Positions 1 to 5,269 of a stretch of DNA of 10,106 nt are shown here, piece after piece. The stretch comes from Chloroflexota bacterium. Its GTDB lineage: Bacteria; Chloroflexota; UBA6077. Within the stretch, counting starts at the first letter, position 1; every line of letters begins with the position of its first letter. Below the pieces are notes generated by a model. That model saw only the letters and a program-made list of their open reading frames with translations, did no database searches and was not told the DNA's origin. The stretch lies in contig JAMCTB010000090.1 of assembly GCA_023380955.1 (NCBI GenBank), positions 1 to 10,106 on the forward strand, given 5' to 3'. A program made the translations under genes and the position numbers.

Positions 1-469
1 GAGCAGCGCGCAGGGCCGGGGCCCCGGCGATCAGCTCCAGATCCTGAGGGGAGAAGGTCACCACGTTGATCAGCCCGATCAGATCCAGGGCTCGCTTCAC
101 CACGCCGTTGACCTTGATCCGCTTGGAGAGCGCTCCGGGGGCGACGCCGCCCTCCGCCAGGACGGCTCCCTGCCGCTCGGCCCGGTCTGCCCGGATCACG
201 ACCTCCACCTTCAGGTCGCCGCTGTTTCTCCGGACGGCACCGGCCACCCGGGCGAAGGGGATTGGCTCCTCCATGGCCCTCCAGTGGACCAGCTCCCTAT
301 CGGAACCGGCGCGCAGGGGACGGGTGGTGGCCAGGAAGTAGATGGCCTCCAGCAGGTTGCTCTTGCCCTGGCCGTTATCCCCTTGGAACAGGACGACGGG
401 GCCGGGCAGCTCCAGCTCCAATTGGAGGTAGTTGCGGAAGTTGGCGAGGGAGAGGTGATGGAGGAACAT
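1..469 (-). CDS. recF: RecF, DNA replication/repair ATPase (N-terminal 156 codons, cut by window edge)
   Basis: RecF is an SMC-like ABC ATPase that binds gapped DNA and helps load RecA through the RecFOR pathway. The frame opens at ATG 469 and runs off the left edge. It begins M-F-L-H-H-L-S-L-A-N-F-R-N-Y, the usual RecF opening with the conserved F-R-N-Y. A Walker A motif, G-D-N-G-Q-G-K-S, lies at residues 30-37, followed by N-L-L-E-A-I. The lid and Walker B regions are outside the window. It follows dnaN on the same strand with a 77-nt gap, the common dnaN-recF order. No good Shine-Dalgarno sequence precedes the ATG, and no in-frame alternative start was found in the gap. Translation may therefore depend on transcription from dnaN and on the hairpin just upstream. 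The identification rests on motif and position and is firm. Confidence 0.95.
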   Translation of the reverse strand, partial: MFLHHLSLANFRNYLQLELELPGPVVLFQGDNGQGKSNLLEAIYFLATTRPLRAGSDRELVHWRAMEEPIPFARVAGAVRRNSGDLKVEVVIRADRAERQGAVLAEGGVAPGALSKRIKVNGVVKRALDLIGLINVVTFSPQDLELIAGAPALRAA

Positions 470-478
470 CAGAATAGT

Positions 479-540
479 GCGAGGTGCAGCGTGCGTGGTG
501 CGGAGAAGCGATCACCCGCACCACGCACCGCACGCCTCGC
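479..540. repeat. Imperfect inverted repeat / hairpin filling the dnaN-recF gap
   Basis: A perfect 13-bp stem pairs GTGCGTGGTGCGG (491-503) with its complement at 516-528, around a 12-nt loop. After an internal bulge, GCGAGG (479-484) pairs with CCTCGC (535-540), and TGC (485-487) with GCA (530-532). There is no T tract in either direction, so it is not a classical intrinsic terminator. The right arm is built from near-repeats of the heptamer CGCACCN (CGCACCA, CGCACCG, CGCACCC). In the transcript it would fold between the dnaN stop and the recF start. Confidence 0.8.
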
Positions 541-546
541 ACCCAT

Positions 547-1686
547 CTACCGGTTCGTATGCATTGGCATGATGATGTGGATGTACTCCTCGTCACCCAC
601 CGGGCGGAAGGTGCCCGGACTGGAGGAGGAGGAGACATCCAGGGACAGCTGCGAGCTCTTCTCCAGCGCTTTCAGCAGCTCGTCCAGGTAGCGGCTGTTG
701 AAAGCTATCTGGGGGGGCTGGCCCGCGATGGCGGCGTCGATCTCGCCGACGTTGTCGCCCACCTCGGCGCTGGTGGCCGATAGGATCAGCTTGCCGGCCG
801 TCATCCCCTCCTCGCCTGGGGTGAACTGCAGCCGGACGATGTTGGAGTTGTCCCGGGCGAAGATGGCGGCGGTGCGGTTGGCGTTCAGGAACTCACCGGT
901 GCTGACGACCACCTTGTTGGGGCTGGGCGGGGGGATGATCCTCTCGTAAGGGGGGAACTGCCCCTCGATCAATCGGGACACCAGCTCCACGTTGCCCAGC
1001 CGGAACAGCACCTGGTTGCGGGTGGAGGTGACGGAGATCTCGACCGACTCCTCGCTATCGGCCACGATGCGGCCCAGCTCCCGCAGGGCTCGAGCCGGCA
1101 CGATGATGCTGACCTCCTCCTCCACCGGCGCGCCCAGGGGCGAGTTCTTCACGGCCATCCGGAAGCCGTCGGCCGCCACCAGCGTCATGGTGCTGCCGTT
1201 GAAGGTGACCAGCACCCCCGTGAGCACCGGGCGGCTGTCGTCGGCGGCGGCGGCGAACACCACCTGGGCTATGGTGTCGTGAAGGGTCGGAGCATCCACG
1301 AGGATCTTGAAACCATCGCCGGTGGAGGGGAGGGTGGGGAATTCCTCGGCGTCGATCCCCTTGATGTTGGCCTCGAAGCGGGCGCAGTGCAGGTTGACCG
1401 TTCGGGTGCGCTGGGAGAGGGAGAGGTCGATCCGGTCGTTGGGCAGGGAGCGCACGAACTCGGTCAAGAGGTTGGCTGGGACGGTGATGGAGCCCTCCTC
1501 CTCGACCTTGGCCCCTATCCAGCAGCTTATGGCCACCTCCAGGTTGGTTGCTGCCAGCTTCAAGCGCCCCTGATCGGTAGTCAGCAGGACGTTGCTGAGA
1601 GCAGGCAGAGTGCTCTTAGCGGGAACGGCTCTGCTGACGATATTGAGTCCTCTGTCCAGGTTCTCTTGAAGGCAAGAGAGTTTCAC
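547..1686 (-). CDS. dnaN: DNA polymerase III beta subunit (sliding clamp)
   Basis: DnaN forms the ring-shaped dimer that tethers the replicative polymerase to DNA and serves as docking platform for other replication and repair proteins. The protein is 379 residues from GTG 1686, a normal length for the three-domain clamp. It begins V-K-L-S-C-L-Q-E-N-L and continues into V-P-A-K-S-T-L-P-A-L-S-N-V, the usual clamp N terminus. It ends I-I-M-P-M-H-T-N-R, matching the typical clamp C-terminal M-P-M. The frame stays open for ten more codons upstream. The GTG is preferred because GGAGGT lies 8 nt before it and because it matches the family start. The promoter at 1729-1757 gives a leader of about 36 nt. 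recF follows on the same strand after 77 nt. Confidence 0.97.
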   Translation of the reverse strand: MKLSCLQENLDRGLNIVSRAVPAKSTLPALSNVLLTTDQGRLKLAATNLEVAISCWIGAKVEEEGSITVPANLLTEFVRSLPNDRIDLSLSQRTRTVNLHCARFEANIKGIDAEEFPTLPSTGDGFKILVDAPTLHDTIAQVVFAAAADDSRPVLTGVLVTFNGSTMTLVAADGFRMAVKNSPLGAPVEEEVSIIVPARALRELGRIVADSEESVEISVTSTRNQVLFRLGNVELVSRLIEGQFPPYERIIPPPSPNKVVVSTGEFLNANRTAAIFARDNSNIVRLQFTPGEEGMTAGKLILSATSAEVGDNVGEIDAAIAGQPPQIAFNSRYLDELLKALEKSSQLSLDVSSSSSPGTFRPVGDEEYIHIIMPMHTNR

Positions 1687-1728
1687 CCGGCCCCACCTCC
1701 CACAGTTGTACGGCACATCGGCGGCAGA

Positions 1729-1757
1729 AGTATACCGCAGCCCCTCAACAGCATCAA
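1729..1757 (-). promoter_or_regulatory. Sigma-70-type promoter for dnaN
   Basis: On the minus strand TTGATG (1757-1752, 4/6 to TTGACA) and TATACT (1734-1729, 5/6 to TATAAT) are separated by exactly 17 bp. The predicted transcript starts near 1722, about 36 nt before the dnaN GTG. Seen by eye; not experimentally supported. Confidence 0.65.
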
Positions 1758-1901
1758 GGGTAACCGGTCAAGGGGACGGGTCCTGGGACGGCTGTCCTCG
1801 GAGACCGGGACGATGGTCCCTTGGCCTTTGCGCCGGGACGTCGTAAGGTAGGGGACGCTACCGGCAACGAGCATCTACTCTACCCCACGGGGTTCGGTGA
1901 A

Positions 1902-2753
1902 ATGTCTGGAGTCGATCCCTCCCGTCTGGTGAGCGACCTTCGCTCCTCCCTGGCCGGGCTTCAGCAGGCCTTTACCCCCAGGAGCAGGCCCGAGAAGGCC
2001 CTGGACCTTCCCTGGGAGGAGTGGCTTTCCAGGGAGGAGTCCAGGCTCGACGGGAGCGACTCCGACGTCTCGTGGCCGCGCCCCGTGGCCGCTCGCTCCC
2101 TGCCCGAGCTGCTGCAGTTCCTGGCGTCGTCGGCCCCCTCACGGCCGTGGACCGATGCCCTGTCGGCCCTGAAGGCCTGGGGCGAGGGTCTGGCGTCGCA
2201 GCCCGCCGGCAGGGTCGGGGCTGCCTCCGGACGCTCGGCCGGCCTGGGCTCGCCGGTTGCTGGAAGGCAGGCCCCCGAGGGGTTGGTGCCGAGCCAGTTC
2301 GATCCATCCCTTTCCCCCCAGGAGGCTTACGCTGCCTGCGGGCCCGCTGCGGCCGTGGCCTTCGCCCGCGCCAGCGGCCGGGATCTGAGCCTGCGGGAGG
2401 TGGTGGAGCTGGCCAAGACGGTGGGCTGGACCCCGGTCGGTGGGATGAACGGCGTGGCCAACCAGAAGAGGCTGCTGGAGAAGATCGGCGTTCCCGTGCG
2501 ACTGGATGGCTCGGGCGACTGGAACCGGGTCGTGGAGACGGCGTCCTCCGGCCAGCCCGTCACCATCAGCACCCCCGGCCACTACTTCGTGGCCGATGCC
2601 TACGACCCCAAGACCGGTCGGTTCCACGTGGGGGCCAGTGGTACCTCCTACCGTAGCGGCAAGGAGTGGATGACTCGCCAGGAGATGGAGGGTCTGGCGG
2701 GGCGGATCAACGGTACCTTGGTGATGGACGCCCAGCGCCGCTGGACGGCCTGA
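1902..2753 (+). CDS. C39-like (papain-fold) cysteine peptidase domain protein
   Basis: The predicted protein has 283 residues. Residues 1-140 are poorly conserved-looking, with a helical N terminus and a Gly/Ala/Ser-rich stretch at about 95-128. The C-terminal domain, from about 138, resembles the peptidase C39-like fold: C146 in A-A-C-G-P-A-A-A, H227 in P-G-H-Y-F-V, and D232 or D235 shortly after as possible third catalytic residue. These positions suggest an active thiol peptidase or a peptidase-like binding module. No signal peptide or membrane helix is visible, so export is not evident. ATG 1902 was chosen as the first ATG; the frame is open back to a TTG at 1821. Only a weak GGTGA precedes the ATG, so the start is uncertain. 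The gene is divergent from dnaN. Substrate unknown. Confidence 0.75.
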   Translation: MSGVDPSRLVSDLRSSLAGLQQAFTPRSRPEKALDLPWEEWLSREESRLDGSDSDVSWPRPVAARSLPELLQFLASSAPSRPWTDALSALKAWGEGLASQPAGRVGAASGRSAGLGSPVAGRQAPEGLVPSQFDPSLSPQEAYAACGPAAAVAFARASGRDLSLREVVELAKTVGWTPVGGMNGVANQKRLLEKIGVPVRLDGSGDWNRVVETASSGQPVTISTPGHYFVADAYDPKTGRFHVGASGTSYRSGKEWMTRQEMEGLAGRINGTLVMDAQRRWTA

Positions 2754-3086
2754 GCGTCGCCTCCTCCCCGGAAAAGAGCCAACCGCCCCGTTCCTACCCC
2801 GATCCCGCCGCTCCTCCCGGCGAGCCGGCTCAGCAGGAGCTTCGCCCTCCCGCACTGTGACCGCGTCCGTGAACCATCCCGCCTGGTCTCTTCATTGGCC
2901 CGATAACTGCGTTCGCCACGGCATCAGCACGAGCTGGAGGGCGCCAGCGGGCGCCGGTGTGCCCTGCGGCCCGCCGGACGACGGGAGGACTCGCGGCCGG
3001 CGCTCCAGCCGCTGGTGGATCTCCCCGAGGGAGCGATTCTTGGCCCTCTGGGCGTTCTGCTCTCAGCAACTGAAGGGGGTGTCGCA
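2754..3086. other. Intergenic region, 333 bp, with a GC-rich repeat remnant
   Basis: No coding region with a start, ribosome site and plausible composition was found on either strand. The only structured part is the repeat-like segment at 2812-2856. No clear terminator follows the peptidase gene and no convincing promoter precedes the HesB-like gene. Confidence 0.6.
2812..2856. repeat. GEAPAEP-type dispersed intergenic repeat (single copy in window)
   Basis: On the minus strand the segment reads GGGAGGGCGAAGCTCC followed by TGCTGAGCCGGCTCGC. Its chance translation contains R-E-G-E-A-P-A-E-P-A. From memory, intergenic repeats of this kind are abundant in several GC-rich phyla and often give spurious proteins with this signature. 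CTCCT (2812-2816) can pair with AGGAG (2835-2839), and AGCCGGCT is an internal palindrome. Multiplicity in this genome cannot be checked here. Confidence 0.5.
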
Positions 3087-3395
3087 GTGGTCAGCGTGAC
3101 AAGCGAAGCCAAGGATCTGCTGCAGGACATTCTGCAGCAAGCGCAGCAGCAGGGGGCGGACATCGAAGAGGATACGTCGATACGGCTGGCGCCGACGACG
3201 GAGGGTGGAAACGGGAACAGCGGCCAGGTCGGGCTCGGCCTGATGCTGGATCGGCCCAAGGAGGGGGACCAGGTCGTCGAGTATAACGGCAAGAAGGTCC
3301 TCATCATCGATTCGTCGACCAGCAACCTACTCGATGGCGTCACGCTGGACGCCGTCGAAACGCCCGAGGGGAAGCGGCTGACCATCAGCCAGTGA
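3087..3395 (+). CDS. HesB/IscA-fold protein without cysteines
   Basis: The product has 102 residues. It begins V-S-V-T-S-E-A-K-D-L-L and contains G-L-G-L-M-L-D-R-P-K-E-G-D-Q-V-V and D-G-V-T-L-D-A-V-E-T-P-E-G. This follows the A-type Fe-S carrier (HesB/IscA) pattern of an N-terminal helix, then a G-L-x-L-D segment, then a glycine-rich end. The family normally binds iron or Fe-S clusters through three cysteines. This protein has none: the C-S-G position reads N-S-G and the C-terminal C-G-C motif is absent. Fe-S transfer by the usual chemistry is therefore unlikely. GTG 3087 is chosen because AAGGGGGTG lies just upstream and the family starts there; the frame is open to ATG 3015 with unrelated residues. 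A hairpin follows the stop. Role unknown. Confidence 0.75.
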   Translation: MVSVTSEAKDLLQDILQQAQQQGADIEEDTSIRLAPTTEGGNGNSGQVGLGLMLDRPKEGDQVVEYNGKKVLIIDSSTSNLLDGVTLDAVETPEGKRLTISQ

Positions 3396-3418
3396 CCGAT
3401 CGATAGCGGGATCAGGTG

Positions 3419-3445
3419 TGTGGGCGGGTCTTCGACCCGCCCACA
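3419..3445. terminator. Perfect 12-bp hairpin between convergent genes
   Basis: TGTGGGCGGGTC (3419-3430) pairs perfectly with 3434-3445 around a TTC loop. It lies 23 bp after the HesB-like stop and 15 bp before the end of the convergent L,D-transpeptidase gene, so it can act in both directions. Neither side has a proper T tract (the + side has ACTGTATTCCTC), so efficiency as an intrinsic terminator is uncertain. Its core resembles the first hairpin of the element at 4894-4967. Confidence 0.6.
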
Positions 3446-3460
3446 ACTGTATTCCTCAAG

Positions 3461-4720
3461 TCAGTCCAGGATCACCACCGGGGTGGCCGCCCCGCCCTGG
3501 TTTGAGGCCCAAGCCTGGACGTCGCCGGGACCCAACTGGGGCTGCGTCAGGCCGAACAGGTAGGCGGAGTCCGTCCAGGTGAGGTTGATGCACCCCTGGC
3601 TCTCCGACTGGCCGAAGTAGTCGTGCCAGTAGGTCCCGTGGATGCCGTAGCCGCCGTCCTTGTAGTACTGGGTGAAGGGCACGTTCGGCAGGTCGTAGGG
3701 ATGGGTGGGATTCGCCACGGTCCTGCTGGACATGCGATCCCCGAGGAACTTGCCGAAGGTGCTGTAGCTGCCCGCCGGGGTAGCCACCCCCGCCTGCCCC
3801 AGTGACACGTAGGTGACGAACAGCGGCTGGCCGTTCTTCACGAAGGTCAGGGTCGATGCCTTGCGGTCCACCACGATCCAGGAGCTGGCACCCCAATCGG
3901 GAGGGGGCGGTGTGGTGTTCGCCTTGGGGGCGGCCTGCCTGGCCACCATGGAGCTGTGGACCCGTGCCCCAGCGTATCGGCCGCCGTCGATCAGGTACCA
4001 CACGTTGCTGCCGCCGATGGACTGGCCCTGCTCGTCGGCCAGCACCTTGACGTGCTCACCACCGGCGAAGGTCCCCACGATGGGGGAGTCGGTGGTAGGG
4101 GCGGCCCGCACGTTGGTCTGCGAACGGATGGTTCCCCACCAGCCGTCGGGGGCCTCGGAGGCGTCGGGCAGCTGCCACCAGCCGACCCAGTCGTTGGTGG
4201 ACCACTTCAGGGTGCCCAGGGGCAGGTACCCCGCGGTGGTCGCCCACCAGACGTTGCTGTCGCCGGCCAGTCCCCCCGAAACGCCGGTCACCCTCAGCAG
4301 GTCTCCCTTCACGGCCGTGCGCATTATCCCGCTGTCCGGGTAGGGTCTGGCGTACAGCTGGACGCTGGGCACGGTGACCTCGGCCGTCCAGGGGTAGAGC
4401 ATCTCGTCCACGTCGTTGTCGGCCAGGTAGCCGTCCGGGATCTTCAGCCACTGGTTGCCGTCCGCGCCGGTGGTTTGGGCCAGCACCACGACGATGGCTC
4501 CCCTGCCCAGGGGACCTACGGCCGCCGAGTTGGAGTCCGGCTGGGTGTAGACCACCGTGTGGGAGACGTTAACCTGGCCCTCCCAGGGCGGGCCGAAGCT
4601 TCGCGCTTGAGCCGGGCCGCCCCCCAGCAGCCAGAGGGTCAGCGCCAGGAAGGTCGCTGCCAGGAAGGTGCGCCGGAAAGCAGCCCGCCTCGGGGTTGTC
4701 GAGAGAAAGAAGTCGCTCAT
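3461..4720 (-). CDS. Secreted L,D-transpeptidase (YkuD domain) with SH3-like domains
   Basis: L,D-transpeptidases make 3-3 peptidoglycan cross-links or attach proteins to the wall, using a catalytic cysteine outside the membrane. The 419-residue protein has an N-terminal signal: Arg-rich residues 11-17, a hydrophobic stretch at 19-33, and an A-Q-A cleavage site at 37-39. Three SH3-like segments follow at about 50-112, 113-180 and 190-265 (the third has T-N-V-R-A-A-P-T-T-D-S-P-I-V-G). The YkuD domain spans about 279-419, with T-P-A-G-S-Y at 314-319 and the catalytic signature H361-G ... S-Q-G-C377-I-N-L. All key residues are present. The start ATG has GGAGG 4 nt upstream. A promoter at 4809-4837 would give a leader of about 80 nt. 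The catalytic subfamily assignment is firm; the cross-link made is not known. Confidence 0.93.
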   Translation of the reverse strand: MSDFFLSTTPRRAAFRRTFLAATFLALTLWLLGGGPAQARSFGPPWEGQVNVSHTVVYTQPDSNSAAVGPLGRGAIVVVLAQTTGADGNQWLKIPDGYLADNDVDEMLYPWTAEVTVPSVQLYARPYPDSGIMRTAVKGDLLRVTGVSGGLAGDSNVWWATTAGYLPLGTLKWSTNDWVGWWQLPDASEAPDGWWGTIRSQTNVRAAPTTDSPIVGTFAGGEHVKVLADEQGQSIGGSNVWYLIDGGRYAGARVHSSMVARQAAPKANTTPPPPDWGASSWIVVDRKASTLTFVKNGQPLFVTYVSLGQAGVATPAGSYSTFGKFLGDRMSSRTVANPTHPYDLPNVPFTQYYKDGGYGIHGTYWHDYFGQSESQGCINLTWTDSAYLFGLTQPQLGPGDVQAWASNQGGAATPVVILD

Positions 4721-4808
4721 GGATCCTCCGCCTGGTGTGCTGGTCGCAGGGAAGCGCTTAGATGCAGGATTCGCGCCGCCCTTCGGCCCGTCGCTTCAGG
4801 TGGGCCGG

Positions 4809-4837
4809 ATCATAGTCGACTCGCCGGTTTTCCACAA
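4809..4837 (-). promoter_or_regulatory. Promoter for the L,D-transpeptidase gene
   Basis: On the minus strand TTGTGG (4837-4832) and TATGAT (4814-4809, 5/6 to consensus) are 17 bp apart. The -35 overlaps the first TTTTCCACA 9-mer (4828-4836), so a protein bound there would compete with polymerase. Confidence 0.5.
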
Positions 4838-4856
4838 TCTTATTCACTTTTCCACA
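4828..4856 (+). promoter_or_regulatory. Two direct TTTTCCACA 9-mers (DnaA-box-like)
   Basis: TTTTCCACA occurs at 4828-4836 and again at 4848-4856, exactly 20 bp apart, in a short A/T-rich patch of a GC-rich region. Each differs by one base from the DnaA box TTATCCACA. A weaker relative, TTATTCACT, lies between them at 4840-4848. No other copy this close to consensus was found by eye in the window. They could be DnaA sites, part of an origin, or sites for another regulator of the adjacent gene. Confidence 0.4.
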
Positions 4857-4893
4857 TAGGAGACTTTAGCGCGTCGTTCCGCAATTCCGCGGC

Positions 4894-4967
4894 GTAGGGC
4901 GGGGTCTTGTGCCCCGCCGCCTCGCGGGCCCGAGGACCGGGCGGCAGGGGATGAACCCCTGCCCTAC
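4894..4967. repeat. 74-bp clover-shaped palindromic element
   Basis: The element is bounded by perfect 7-bp inverted ends, GTAGGGC (4894-4900) and GCCCTAC (4961-4967). Inside are two perfect hairpins: GGCGGGG (4898-4904) with CCCCGCC (4912-4918), and GGCAGGGG (4943-4950) with CCCCTGCC (4956-4963). GCCGCC (4916-4921) can also pair with GGCGGC (4940-4945). These structures overlap and are partly exclusive. It looks like a small dispersed intergenic repeat or MITE-like unit; it encodes nothing recognisable. Confidence 0.65.
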
Positions 4968-5115
4968 TTCAGGAACGGCGCATTTGGCCTGGTGAAGCTC
5001 CTCAACCTCTGGGGGACAGAGCCGTCCGTCCCGTCTTCCAGCCGTGGCGAGTGAAGCTGAGCTTGGCGTGACGGATCGCTTACATGAGAACGACTGCAGT
5101 GGAGCGCCATATGTA
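4968..5115. other. Remainder of the 549-bp gene-free stretch: nothing recognised
   Basis: Between the palindromic element and the promoter of the propeller gene no gene, RNA or convincing repeat was seen on either strand. Confidence 0.5.
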
Positions 5116-5144
5116 TTGACCCAACGGGTCTGGCCTGCTATAGT
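5116..5144 (+). promoter_or_regulatory. Strong promoter for the propeller/dockerin-like protein
   Basis: TTGACC (5116-5121, 5/6) and TATAGT (5139-5144, 5/6) are separated by exactly 17 bp. The leader to the TTG start would be about 120 nt, long enough to hold regulation, but no known riboswitch pattern was recognised. Confidence 0.7.
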
Positions 5145-5269
5145 CACCAAGGATCAACAACCAGGTTTTACGGCAAGTTCCCCTGGCTGGCCTGGTACCG
5201 CAGCTTCGCGCCTGGAGACGCCCCACCACTACCCAACACCCTCGAGGTAGCGGGAGAGGAGAGTCCGCC

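Noticed and set aside
1821..1849. Possible + strand promoter TTGGCC / TAAGGT for the C39-like gene
   Set aside because: Spacing is 17 bp but the hexamers match only 4/6 and 3/6; too weak to annotate.
2139..2855. 238-codon minus-strand frame beginning R-E-G-E-A-P-A-E-P
   Set aside because: Its start lies in the intergenic repeat and the rest is antisense to the C39-like gene.
3956..4897. 313-codon + strand open frame
   Set aside because: It lies antisense to the well-supported L,D-transpeptidase gene, is rich in Gly/Arg/Pro/His/Val as expected of a GC-rich shadow, and shows no domain.
5145..5269. Riboswitch in the 120-nt leader of the propeller gene
   Set aside because: Some short complementary segments exist, but no known riboswitch core was recognised.
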